This document shows positions 1 to 8,179 of a stretch of DNA of 18,539 nucleotides, piece by piece. The notes under the pieces were generated by a model. The model was given only the letters and a program-made list of their open reading frames with translations. It was not told the DNA's origin and ran no database searches. A program made the position numbers and the translations under genes. Position 1 is the first letter of the stretch. Every line of letters starts with the position of its first letter. The stretch is taken from contig NZ_CVTB01000305.1 of NCBI RefSeq assembly GCF_001050015.1, positions 1 through 18,539 on the forward strand. Direction: 5' to 3'. The DNA comes from Mycolicibacterium malmesburyense. Lineage in GTDB: Bacteria > Actinomycetota > Actinomycetes > Mycobacteriales > Mycobacteriaceae.

Positions 1-1
1 C

Positions 2-943
2 GATCTTGGTGGGGACTCGTTGTCGGCGATGCGGGTGATCACCGCGATCAACACCAGGCTCAACAGCCACATCGCGGTACGCACATTGTTCCAAGCGCCG
101 TCCGTCGGAAGCTTATGTCAGCAATTGGACGGTGAGGTCGACGACGCAGAAGTGGTCCCGGTCGAAACCCTCAAGGAGGGCACCGGTATTCCGTTGTTCT
201 GTATCCACCCGGGGAGTGGGGTGAGTTGGCCGTATCGGCCTCTGGGTAGATACCTCGATGGCCCCATTCACGGAATCCAGCGGATTCTGCAGGACGGTGA
301 AGCTGAACCCTGCTCGATCCGCGATATGGCGCAGATATATGCCGACAGAATCCAGGCGGTTCATGAGACGGGCCCCTACAACCTTCTCGGCTATTCCTTT
401 GGCGGATACGTCGCACACGAGATCGCCATAGAGCTTCAGCGACGGGGATGCGAAGTTGCACGCCTCGTAATTCTCGACGCTATACCCAGTATCGAAGGTG
501 ACAGCCATGAAGACCCGGGATCAGCCGAGAACTGGGTCCTAGCAGAGATCTTGCGGTTCTATTCCATCGACATTCCGGACGGGGACGAGCCGCTTACGTA
601 TGGGCAGGTAGAAAAACTCGTTCGCGAACAAGGCGGCACCGAACTCCCGCAATACAAGCAGTTTCTGGAATTCGTGATCCGTAGCTTCGACAGCAGTGTT
701 GCTATGCATCAGGCTCATGAACCCGGTGTTTACGAGGGGGATATGATCATCTTCTCGACTGTGCGCAACGAGCAGGCTCGTACTCAGTCAGCACTTCAAT
801 CTTGGCAACCCTTCGTCAGTGGCGAGATCGCCGAGTATCCAGTCGAGTGTGCGCACATGGATATGTTGACTCCCGAGTCGGTCAGTCTTTTCGGCCCGCG
901 GCTTAGCGACCTACTGAAAACTCATAGGGACGTTGGGTGGTAG
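2..943 (+). CDS. NRPS C-terminal fragment: carrier protein end plus thioesterase domain (5' partial)
   Basis: This is the 3' end of a modular peptide synthetase (or hybrid PKS); the reading frame runs in from the left edge and stops with TAG. The first visible residues, DLGGDS, are the phosphopantetheine attachment motif of a carrier domain, with the modified Ser at about residue 6 of the fragment. A type I thioesterase (alpha/beta hydrolase) follows from about residue 60. It opens with the PLFCIHPGSG oxyanion region, has a GYSFGG nucleophile elbow (Ser about 132), an Asp in LVILDA (about 159) and a His in CAHMD (about 285), which together form a complete triad. Such a domain releases the finished chain by hydrolysis, cyclisation or transfer to an alcohol. 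The partner modules lie outside the window. The downstream gene faces it, so this is the end of its transcript. Confidence 0.93.
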   Translation, partial: DLGGDSLSAMRVITAINTRLNSHIAVRTLFQAPSVGSLCQQLDGEVDDAEVVPVETLKEGTGIPLFCIHPGSGVSWPYRPLGRYLDGPIHGIQRILQDGEAEPCSIRDMAQIYADRIQAVHETGPYNLLGYSFGGYVAHEIAIELQRRGCEVARLVILDAIPSIEGDSHEDPGSAENWVLAEILRFYSIDIPDGDEPLTYGQVEKLVREQGGTELPQYKQFLEFVIRSFDSSVAMHQAHEPGVYEGDMIIFSTVRNEQARTQSALQSWQPFVSGEIAEYPVECAHMDMLTPESVSLFGPRLSDLLKTHRDVGW

Positions 944-1095
944 GCATGCGAGGGCCATCTCCGTGGAAACGGCGACATTTGGTGCCGATGCGCGGTTCGG
1001 CCATAGCGCGGCGGAGCTAGAGGGCCTAGACAACATTCAAGTACACGAGGCTTGTACGACTATGTGTGCAGGTCCGTCACGCGGGCGGGATCTCG

Positions 1096-2511
1096 CTAGT
1101 CAATGATGCCGGTCAAACCAAACTCGGACAGCGTGTGCCAAACTACCTGTTGGAGAGCCTGTTTGGTGTTATCTGCACCCGGCTGGTAAGCGTCGATTGT
1201 GATAGAGGCCTTTCCTCGAATTCGCCACAATTGGACGCCCATCACTCCTCCCAGCTGCTCGAGGGTATGCCGCGTCAAGTCTTGCCCAAACGCCCGTCCG
1301 GTAGCTATTTCGGCCTCGGTTCCATCGATACAGCCCAGGATCGGGTCAATGTCGCCCAAATGAGAACAAACCACCGGATACTCAGGATCCGCCGTCGCCG
1401 CAATGCGTCGGATCGCGCGCCGCGACATCAACAAGGCCAACGGGAACGTTTCCGATGGATCGACTGACGATTCCCGCGCAGCTTTGAGCGCGTCCCTCAC
1501 AGCCCCCCGAACGTCTCTCAGATCTGTCGTCACGTGACTCGGATCGACGCGGACCCGCACAAACGACAGGGCATTTGCGCGAGTGTCGCCCTCGGTGCGT
1601 TCGTTCACCGGAAGCTGCACGGTGACAGCGCCGTGGGTGTCGCGACGCCCCATATGGTCTGCGATCCTAGCCGCTAACCCAGCAAGTAAGACAGCACTCG
1701 TTCCGCCTAGACGCTCGGCGCACTCGTCCCAAGAATCCAAGTCGATAAGAAGAGTCAGGCCCGGTATGAAGACGACATCATCGTCGCCGTCGATTGGGAC
1801 AGCGCCCTGATGGGCCGCGGGTTTACGAGCGTCATCACGCGGGCGGCGCCGCGCCATTCTCGTCGCCGCGAGGAGCGCCCGCGCGATCTCTGGTACGTCT
1901 CGGGCTGTCTGCCGAACGTCCTCGGCTACTGCGCGTAGTTTCGTGCGGGAACAGGGCGCTGGGTATCCGAGGTCGCGCGTTCGACCGTGAATTGCTTCGG
2001 TAACGGCCACTAACAACCCAACGCCATCGATCACGAAATGCGAAGCCTCCAGGCTGACCGCCGTCGAGCCGTCCGTGAAGGGAGCTACGCTCAGGCGCCA
2101 CCCTGGCCCGGCTTCTGAGTTGATGGGAAGTTGGGCGCGTTCATCTGCCCAAATGCTGAGTTCAGCACGCGGTCGGGCGCGCTCGGCTATATCGATCTCG
2201 GGCCCCGGATCCGACACCCAGCGATGCCGTGCGAACGGCAGCGGAGAACGCTCAATGCGTCGGCCCAAAAGCCCCCGGCCGAGGTTGCGGTGTAGGCGCC
2301 TCAATTCCTCCAAGTCAACGGGGTGCTCATAAACCCAAAAATATTGAAGTACCGTCTCCCCACCTGGTGGACGCATAGCGAACATTCCGTGGTCAACGAA
2401 TGCGAGCACATTGTTGCGGCAGGCCTCACCGTCGGAAGTTTCACAGTCGGAAGAGGTACGGTAGTACCGTTTTAAAGCTGTCACTGCCAAATCCCCCCGA
2501 CGACACTTCAT
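1096..2511 (-). CDS. Condensation-superfamily (PapA / wax-ester-synthase-like) acyltransferase
   Basis: A stand-alone protein of 471 residues with the chloramphenicol-acetyltransferase-like double fold of NRPS condensation domains, Pap proteins and WS/DGAT enzymes. The key motif is HFVIDG at residues 158-163 (HxxxDG: His158 as general base, Asp162 structural). The region around VTVQLPVNER and the C-terminal SITIDAY segment resemble the second lobe of the fold. Such enzymes in mycobacterial lipid loci transfer acyl groups from CoA or a carrier onto sugar or lipid hydroxyls, so a role in acylating the lipopeptide or glycolipid is likely. Specificity cannot be read from the sequence. The start is uncertain. 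The ATG at 2511 has a G-rich stretch only about one base upstream, while a GTG at 2484 has a better spaced G-rich Shine-Dalgarno. It converges on the NRPS gene, with 152 bases between the stops. Confidence 0.8.
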   Translation of the reverse strand: MKCRRGDLAVTALKRYYRTSSDCETSDGEACRNNVLAFVDHGMFAMRPPGGETVLQYFWVYEHPVDLEELRRLHRNLGRGLLGRRIERSPLPFARHRWVSDPGPEIDIAERARPRAELSIWADERAQLPINSEAGPGWRLSVAPFTDGSTAVSLEASHFVIDGVGLLVAVTEAIHGRTRDLGYPAPCSRTKLRAVAEDVRQTARDVPEIARALLAATRMARRRPRDDARKPAAHQGAVPIDGDDDVVFIPGLTLLIDLDSWDECAERLGGTSAVLLAGLAARIADHMGRRDTHGAVTVQLPVNERTEGDTRANALSFVRVRVDPSHVTTDLRDVRGAVRDALKAARESSVDPSETFPLALLMSRRAIRRIAATADPEYPVVCSHLGDIDPILGCIDGTEAEIATGRAFGQDLTRHTLEQLGGVMGVQLWRIRGKASITIDAYQPGADNTKQALQQVVWHTLSEFGLTGIID

Positions 2512-2898
2512 TCCCCCCGCGAAGAGTTCGCGTCAAGCCCGCATGACGGTCACACTGCTGGATGTGTCTCCAAAACAAGCTTAGCCGGGAAGCTGAACTG
2601 GTGCAGCGAAATCGCACAAAGGAGCAGGTTAACGGGCTAGGGAGCGTGATCGATACTTTGCCCATACGTCGGCAGCTAATCTAGCGCCTCTGCGCAGGCG
2701 ACGCGCCCGTGCTGGCGATCTCCCATTATGGGCCGAGTCCTCGCCTGACACCGCGGTCGAATTGCACGGCTCCCCTGGTCGTGCATTCGGTAGGGGACGG
2801 CGTCACGTGGACAGGTTATGGCGACGGACTCGCGCGGTGGTCGTCAGGCGACATCGCCCTTGTTCGGAGGGCGCCGAGCAGATGTCAACGCGGCGAAC
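2512..2898. other. 387-base intergenic region between the acyltransferase gene and htpG
   Basis: No convincing gene is present; the reading frames here have no recognisable domain. The part next to 2511 should hold the promoter of the acyltransferase gene, but no clear -35/-10 pair could be picked. Two small inverted repeats are visible away from the htpG end: one at 2685-2700 (5-base arms CGCCT/AGGCG) and one at 2763-2785 (6-base arms TGCACG/CGTGCA with an 11-base loop). A third hairpin close to the htpG stop is listed separately. Confidence 0.5.
2855..2873 (-). terminator. Possible htpG terminator hairpin
   Basis: A perfect 6-base inverted repeat (CGCCCT and AGGGCG) with a 7-base loop lies 25 bases past the htpG stop codon on the same strand. 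There is no T-tract after it. Mycobacterial terminators often lack one, so this is plausible but unproven. Confidence 0.35.
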
Positions 2899-4818
2899 CT
2901 AGACGGTGCGCGCTAGCCTCTCGGCGAGCAACCCGGCGAACTTCGTCGGATCCTCGGGCACATCCCCTTCGGCGAGAAGAGCTGTCCCGTAGAGCAATTC
3001 GGCTGTATCGGCCAGCGACGGGTCGTCGGCGCGGTCCTTATGCGCCTGCTGCAACCCGATGACGAGCGCATGCTTCGGGTTGAGTTCGAGAATCCGCTTA
3101 CCGACCGGAACCGACTGCCCCGAAGCTCGATACATGCGCGCGAGCGCTGGTGTGATGCCGAAGGTGGGAGTGATCAGGCAGGCCGGCGACTCGGTCAGCC
3201 GTTTTGACAATCGCACTTCGGCGACGTGTTCGCTCAAGGTCTCCTTCAACCAGGACAGCAACTCGGCGAAGTCTTTTTGCTGTTCCTCGCGCTCCGCCTC
3301 GCTTTCTTCCTCGGAGTCGAGGTCCACCTCGCCCTTGGCAACGGACTGCAGCGGTTTGCCATCGAACTCCGGCACCGAGCCCACCCAGATCTCGTCGACT
3401 GGATCAGTAAGCAGTAGGACCTCGTAACCCTTTGCCATGAACGCCTCGAGATGTGGTGATCTCAACAGCTGCTCGCGTGATTGCCCGGTGGCATAGAAGA
3501 TCTGCTCCTGGCCCTCCTTCATGCGTTCGACATACTCGGGCAGGGTCGTGAGTTCGTCACTATGCGTCGACGCGAAGGATGAGACGCGCAGCAGCGTGTC
3601 GCGGTTGTCGGTGTCGGACATCAGACCTTCTTTGAGGACCGCGCCGAACTGCGCCCAAAATGTGCGGTAGTCGTCGGGCCGTCCCGACTGAAGCTCCGAA
3701 ATCGTCGACAGGACCTTCTTCGTCAGTCGGCGGCGGATGGCCGTGACTTGACGGTCCTGTTGAAGGATCTCGCGAGAAACGTTGAGTGACATGTTCTCGG
3801 CATCAACGACACCCTTGACGAAGCGGAGGTATCTCGGCATGAGTTCGTCGCAGTCCCCCATCACGAAGACCCGCTTGACGTACAGCTGCACGCCGATCTT
3901 GGCGTCGCGGGTGAAGAGGTCGAACGGGGCCTGAGATGGGATGAACAAGAGGGCCTGGTACTCGAAGGTGCCCTCGCCCTTCATCGAGATGATTTCGAGC
4001 GGCTCGTCCCAGGCGTGGGCGATGTGCTTGTAGAACTCGGCGTACTCCTCGTTGGAGACCTCGTCTCTGGGCCGGGTCCACAGAGCTTTCCTCGAGTTGA
4101 GGGTCTGCATTTCGATGGTGACCGTGTCCTTGCCACCCTCCTCCGCAGCCGCCGTGATCCGCTCGACCTGCATCTGAATCGGCCAGGCTATGAAGTCGGA
4201 ATACTTCTTGACCAGCTCCCGGATCTTCCATTCAGCGGTGTAGTCGAACAGTTGGTCTTCTCGGTCCTCCGGCTTGAGACGGAGCTTGACCGAGGTTCCC
4301 TGGGGCGCGTTCTCGACGGTCTCGATCGAGTATGTGCCGTCGCCGCTGGACACCCACCGCGTGCCGTTACTCTCGCCGACTTTACGCGTGAGCAGCTCTA
4401 CTTCGTCGGCAACCATGAACGTCGAATAGAAGCCGATACCGAACTGACCGATCAGTTCCTCGGAGGCTGTGTCGCTCTTGGACTCACGAAGCTTCTGGCG
4501 CAGTTCGGCAGTACCTGACTTGGCCAGCGTGCCGATGAGGTCGACCACCTCTTCGCGCGTCATTCCGATGCCGTTGTCGCGGACGGTGAGCGTGCGCGGA
4601 TCGTTGCCCACCTCGATCTCGATGTGCAGATCCGAGGTGTCGATGTCGAGGTCCTTGTTGCGGAGCGCCTCGAGTTTCAGCTTGTCCAGTGCGTCGGACG
4701 CGTTGGAGATCAACTCCCGCAGGAACGAGTCCTTATTGGTATACACCGAATGGATCAGCAAATCCAGAAGCTGGCGTGCCTCCGCCTGGAACTCCAACTG
4801 CTCGGCTTGTGCAGTCAT
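2899..4818 (-). CDS. htpG: Molecular chaperone HtpG (Hsp90 family)
   Basis: A full-length bacterial Hsp90 of 639 residues, the usual size (M. tuberculosis HtpG is about 647). It is a cytosolic ATP-dependent dimeric chaperone. The N-terminal GHKL ATPase has FLRELISNASDAL (catalytic Glu35, Mg-binding Asn39), the DNGIGM loop at 81-86 and the GQFGIGFYS lid motif at 124-132. The middle domain carries the conserved NVSREILQQ segment, and a C-terminal dimerisation domain follows an acidic linker (about 500-520). The ATG at 4818 is preceded by a strong GGAGGA Shine-Dalgarno. The gene is a housekeeping type with no known link to glycolipid assembly. Its location between the acyltransferase and GAP genes suggests that the accessory locus sits beside, or was inserted around, a core gene. 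Confidence 0.98.
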   Translation of the reverse strand: MTAQAEQLEFQAEARQLLDLLIHSVYTNKDSFLRELISNASDALDKLKLEALRNKDLDIDTSDLHIEIEVGNDPRTLTVRDNGIGMTREEVVDLIGTLAKSGTAELRQKLRESKSDTASEELIGQFGIGFYSTFMVADEVELLTRKVGESNGTRWVSSGDGTYSIETVENAPQGTSVKLRLKPEDREDQLFDYTAEWKIRELVKKYSDFIAWPIQMQVERITAAAEEGGKDTVTIEMQTLNSRKALWTRPRDEVSNEEYAEFYKHIAHAWDEPLEIISMKGEGTFEYQALLFIPSQAPFDLFTRDAKIGVQLYVKRVFVMGDCDELMPRYLRFVKGVVDAENMSLNVSREILQQDRQVTAIRRRLTKKVLSTISELQSGRPDDYRTFWAQFGAVLKEGLMSDTDNRDTLLRVSSFASTHSDELTTLPEYVERMKEGQEQIFYATGQSREQLLRSPHLEAFMAKGYEVLLLTDPVDEIWVGSVPEFDGKPLQSVAKGEVDLDSEEESEAEREEQQKDFAELLSWLKETLSEHVAEVRLSKRLTESPACLITPTFGITPALARMYRASGQSVPVGKRILELNPKHALVIGLQQAHKDRADDPSLADTAELLYGTALLAEGDVPEDPTKFAGLLAERLARTV

Positions 4819-4824
4819 GTGATT

Positions 4825-4830
4825 TCCTCC
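4825..4830 (-). promoter_or_regulatory. Shine-Dalgarno of htpG
   Basis: GGAGGA on the - strand, 6 bases before the ATG at 4818. It fixes that start codon. Confidence 0.8.
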
Positions 4831-4940
4831 GACAAAACAACCTTCGCCTACATTTCCAAAAAGATAACACCGAGGGTGTGGCGGCCCAGGCTATCCAGCA
4901 ACGAGTACGCGAAAGCTGCGAGACCTCGCTGGTCCGCGGT

Positions 4941-5762
4941 TCAGAGGAGGCCTACGCCCCTGGCCACCATCGACAGACCGACCACCACCAGGAAGGTCAC
5001 CAGAATCGCCACGTGGTGAGAAACGGTCCAGTCGTGAAGCCGTCGCAATGCCGCTTCGGTTTTTGCGGGCGCAGCCAAGTTGCTCACAAGGATGATCTCT
5101 TCGACCGTGAGCATTCCGACTATGTAGGCGACTGCGGCGATGAGCTGCACCTCGAGCGGCGCCCCCGACGTCACGATCAGCGCGAGCACCAGGAGAAGTC
5201 CATCGAGTGGCGGGACCACGATGACGCCAATGATGAACGCAGGCCACGGAGATCCGTTCTGCCATGCTCTGCGGACACGGCCAAGTAGTCGGGCCGACAG
5301 AGAGTCGCCCTCGGGTGCCGCCCCTTGTTCGTCCACTAGTTGCGAGATCACCGGTGGGATGTTCGAGTCCCGCTCTCGAGGCGCCGCCTCGGCGCCCCCG
5401 GGTCGGCCACTTAGGCTGTCGCCGCTTGAAACGGGCACGGCTGCCCGCTGGCGCGCCGCTGATCGGAGGAGTATCAGCGCGGCGACCAACATCAAGACCA
5501 CGCCGGTACCGATGGCAATGCGCTGAGCCGACGGATTGTCGGCTGGGTCGGCGAACTGTTTGACAAATGATGCAGACGTCGGGATGGAATGCAGTGCCAC
5601 CAGCGGAATCACCACAGTGGCAAGACCGATGATTACGCAACCAGCCCAATAGGCCACCAGGCTTTGAATGGGGCGTGGCCGAAGGAGTACAAGAAGAATG
5701 ATGCCGAGGCGGACGGGATTGACCGTCGTCAGCAAGGCCAGCATCAGCAACGCCCCCCACAT
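4941..5762 (-). CDS. GAP-family integral membrane protein (glycopeptidolipid / sulfolipid addressing protein)
   Basis: A protein of 273 residues with about six membrane helices (rough positions 4-27, 34-57, 82-100, 174-199, 203-228, 250-270) and a long charged loop at about 101-172. This is the layout of the actinobacterial GAP/SAP family. Family members (Gap in GPL loci, Sap in sulfolipid and related loci) act in the plasma membrane and are needed for surface display of the cognate lipid. Conserved-looking features are the NPVRLG motif in helix 1 and VPPLDG in helix 4. Its position next to NRPS and glycosyltransferase genes supports export of the product of this locus. Start: ATG at 5762, with only a weak Shine-Dalgarno. 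The 122-base gap before htpG leaves co-transcription open. Confidence 0.88.
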   Translation of the reverse strand: MWGALLMLALLTTVNPVRLGIILLVLLRPRPIQSLVAYWAGCVIIGLATVVIPLVALHSIPTSASFVKQFADPADNPSAQRIAIGTGVVLMLVAALILLRSAARQRAAVPVSSGDSLSGRPGGAEAAPRERDSNIPPVISQLVDEQGAAPEGDSLSARLLGRVRRAWQNGSPWPAFIIGVIVVPPLDGLLLVLALIVTSGAPLEVQLIAAVAYIVGMLTVEEIILVSNLAAPAKTEAALRRLHDWTVSHHVAILVTFLVVVGLSMVARGVGLL

Positions 5763-6129
5763 GGGGGCGAACCTTACCCTGGACTAGCGTCGGTTGTTGA
5801 TAGTTTCGGTTTGCTGAAGGCTATGACGAAGCGCTGGTATCCGAGGTACGACATCGTCGTCGAACTCGTCAATGCCGAGCCAGGCCGCATGGACCACTAC
5901 GGCCACGTGTCGGGTGCGGAGTAGGAGCGCCGGCGCCCTACCCCAGGTGGTGGGCCGCGTCGTACCACGAACGTGAATGTCGCACATGTAGCGTGGCAGT
6001 CCGGAAAGCGTCGGCGCATTCATCCCTCGGTGCGCTGCTTTCGAAGGCCTACACGACGGCGATGGCGTGTTACTGCGTCCGACCCGCTCTGTGGGCGGGG
6101 ACTGTGGCTGAATAGCGAAAAGGAAACAA
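5763..6129. other. 367-base divergent intergenic region, possibly with small ORF remnants
   Basis: This separates the GAP gene (-) from the O-methyltransferase pseudogene (+) and must carry both promoters, though no strong -35/-10 pair stands out. Two overlapping short frames look somewhat protein-like. One is on the - strand (5784-6023, 79 residues), ending 21 bases before the GAP start. The other is on the + strand, from an ATG at 5823 to a TAG ending at 5924 (33 residues). Neither shows a known domain and they exclude each other over their overlap. One may be a gene remnant. A short AGGAAA Shine-Dalgarno at 6121-6126 serves the GTG at 6130. Confidence 0.4.
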
Positions 6130-6821
6130 GTGGGGCTACCGAGGCGACTTGCCGACTTTGTTGCGGGGATGATCTACCGGCCAACCGGTGCGGTGGCCGA
6201 GGAGTATCACAAGTGGTACTACGGGACACTGGTTCAGAATCAGACGACCTGGATGGGTGTCACTTGCTGGAAATCCGTCAGCGACATGTGGAATTACCAG
6301 GAGATTCTCGCCGACCTGAAACCCTCTTTGATTATCGAATTCGGTACACGCTACGGCGGCTCGGCACTGTTCTACGCGACCGTTATGCGGCAGCTTGCAA
6401 TCCGTTCAGAGTCTTTTCGGTGGATGTTTCGCTCAAAGTGCTGGACCAGTCAGCCCGCCGTGACCCGGACATCACCTTTGTCGAATCATCGTCGACGGAC
6501 CCAGCCGTGGCCGACCAAATTCGAAGTCTGAAAAAAGATTACCCGGGTAAGATTTTCGCCACCCTGGACAGCGACCATTCCATGCATCACGTCCTAGGTG
6601 AGATGAAGTTGCTGAGGCCTCTACTGAATCCTGGCGATTACATGATCGTGGAGGATTCCAACGTCAACGGCCACCCGATCCTGCCACAGTTCGGTCCGGG
6701 GCCGTATGAGGCGATTGAGGCTTACGAGCAAGAATTCCCTGACGACTATCTCCACGACAAGAAGCGGGAGGAAAAGTTCGGCTTTACTTTCGCTCCCAAT
6801 GGCTTCCTGATTCGTCGCTGA
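6130..6821 (+). pseudogene. Rhamnosyl O-methyltransferase (Rv2959c-like, CmcI family), frameshifted
   Basis: Two reading frames together give one full SAM-dependent sugar O-methyltransferase of the family that includes M. tuberculosis Rv2959c. The first half starts at the GTG at 6130 and carries the EEYHKWYYG and IEFGTRYGGSA (SAM-binding) motifs. It ends early, with its frame stopping at 6531 (133 residues). The second half continues in another frame from about 6399 with VFSVDVS, LDSDHSMHHVL, VEDSNVNGHP and a typical APNGFLIRR end at TGA 6819-6821. Adding one G next to 6397 (making CTT GGC AAT CCG) would restore an uninterrupted protein of about 230 residues. An in-frame TGA at 6109 rules out an earlier start. 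The protein is inactive as read, unless the deletion is a sequencing error. The expected role was methylation of a rhamnose hydroxyl on the glycolipid. Confidence 0.9.
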
Positions 6822-6851
6822 CTTTGGGAACGTTGTGAACCTGCCCCGTGG

Positions 6852-6870
6852 GCCGCGGTGGTGCCGCGGC
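6852..6870. terminator. Bidirectional terminator-like hairpin
   Basis: A perfect 7-base inverted repeat (GCCGCGG and CCGCGGC) with a 5-base loop sits in the 68-base gap between two converging genes, the methyltransferase pseudogene (+) and the first glycosyltransferase (-). It has no T-tract. The position and GC-rich stem fit a terminator serving both strands. Confidence 0.5.
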
Positions 6871-6889
6871 GCCTCTCCAGCGCTTGGCT

Positions 6890-8179
6890 TCAGTCTTTGT
6901 TATCCGAGGCCCTGCTCGTCTGCGCCGCGTTGACGAGACTTTCCAGGTGGTCGGCAGCGACGGCGACGCTTTCGCCGGCACTGGTCATGTGTGCGGCAAT
7001 ATCGCGAGCCCGGGCAACATAGTCGGCGTTGAGAATGTCCCGCAGGTCCGCAACCAGAGTCTCAAGACTGACACTTGCGAAGCGCCGCGTTTTCCCCACT
7101 TTCAACCGTTCGACCTGCTTTCCCCAAAGCGCTTGGTCGAACCACGTCGAAAGGATCAACGTGGGCACCCCGGCGCGCAGCCCCGCCGCCGTGGTCCCAC
7201 CGCCGCCGTGGTGCACGACAGCGCGGCAGGCCGGGAAAACGGCCGTGTAGTTTGCCGCGCCCACCACCTTCAGATTCTCAAAGCGCGACATGTCGCCGAA
7301 GTCGGTCTCTGCTGCGCATACCAGGGCCCGTTCTCCGAGATGAGCGCAGGCATCGCTGATCATCGCGAGAGTGTCTGCCGGGGACTTTACTGGCGTGCTG
7401 CCGAAGCCGAAGAAGATCGGTGGCGTTCCCTCGTTGACCCATGCCTGGATTTCGCCATCGGACGGGGTTGGCTGCGCTACCGTCAAGGCGCCCACGAAAG
7501 GCCGTTGACTCCGCCATTGCGCCCATTCGGATTGCAAGCCGGGGAAGCACACCGAATCGTAAGCCTGGATTTCCAGCGCTCCGCTTGCTGCAATGCGCCG
7601 CGAGGGGGGCCTTTTCGCCTTCGGTAGACCGAGCGCGACGCGTTGGGCGTCCTCGAGCCTCTTTGTCAGCGGCCACCCGAACCACTCGGACGCTGCCGCT
7701 GCATTACGAGCGAGCGCGGTTGGAACGAGAGGAGCCAGCTGCCCACTGGGTCTTATCGGGAATGTGTGGAGGGTGGCAAACGGAATGCCGTAATACTCCG
7801 CTACGTTGGCAGCGGCTTCCTCGCCGATCACGCCACTGAGCAACAGGTCAGCTCCCTGCGCCAGCGATTTCAACGTCCTGCTGGTCTCTTCCCAGCACTG
7901 TCGCAGCAGCGCCCAGTCTTCGCGGCCCAGCTTGACCAATTCGCGCGGCTTCCGGAAGAAGCGGGACAGACGCGTCAGGACCTCGCGATGCAGATCCTGC
8001 CAGTGCTTCGGATCCGGCCCATATGCGACAGCGGCCAAACCCGCGGCCTCGGCGAAGTCGACGAAGTTGGGTGAGACCGCCACGCGCACCTCATGTCCCC
8101 TGCGTGACAGCTCACGGCCAAGAGCAATGCACGGCTCGACATCGCCACGAGTTCCATAGCTTGCGAGGACGATCTTCAT
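6890..8179 (-). CDS. UGT-type glycosyltransferase (GT1 family, Rv1524/Rv1526c and GPL Gtf group)
   Basis: A 429-residue GT-B enzyme that transfers a sugar from a nucleotide sugar to a lipid or peptidolipid acceptor, on the cytoplasmic side of the membrane. It starts with MKIVLASYGTRGDVEP, the donor-family signature of the sterol-glucosyltransferase-like group. It also has FFGFGSTP in the linker and a HHGGGGTT nucleotide-binding motif at about 323-330 (usually HHGGAGTT, so one Ala is Gly here). The ATG at 8179 was chosen because it begins the conserved N-terminus. The frame is open further upstream, to 8401, but that stretch does not resemble the family. In GPL loci such enzymes add 6-deoxytalose or rhamnose. 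It is a close paralogue of the gene at 8487 and is transcribed away from it. Confidence 0.93.
   Translation of the reverse strand: MKIVLASYGTRGDVEPCIALGRELSRRGHEVRVAVSPNFVDFAEAAGLAAVAYGPDPKHWQDLHREVLTRLSRFFRKPRELVKLGREDWALLRQCWEETSRTLKSLAQGADLLLSGVIGEEAAANVAEYYGIPFATLHTFPIRPSGQLAPLVPTALARNAAAASEWFGWPLTKRLEDAQRVALGLPKAKRPPSRRIAASGALEIQAYDSVCFPGLQSEWAQWRSQRPFVGALTVAQPTPSDGEIQAWVNEGTPPIFFGFGSTPVKSPADTLAMISDACAHLGERALVCAAETDFGDMSRFENLKVVGAANYTAVFPACRAVVHHGGGGTTAAGLRAGVPTLILSTWFDQALWGKQVERLKVGKTRRFASVSLETLVADLRDILNADYVARARDIAAHMTSAGESVAVAADHLESLVNAAQTSRASDNKD

Noticed and set aside
1038..1060. Small inverted repeat (GTACA/TGTAC) between the NRPS and acyltransferase stops
   Set aside because: The 5-base, AT-containing stem is too weak to call a terminator.
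4015..4518. Long + strand frame opposite htpG
   Set aside because: It is the complement of strongly conserved HtpG coding sequence and has no domain of its own. Several similar frames on the opposite strands of other genes were dismissed for the same reason.
5973..6398. A separate + strand gene starting at 5973
   Set aside because: Up to about 6398 the translation is low in recognisable sequence and overlaps the true first half of the methyltransferase in another frame. Only the part after the frameshift is real coding sequence.
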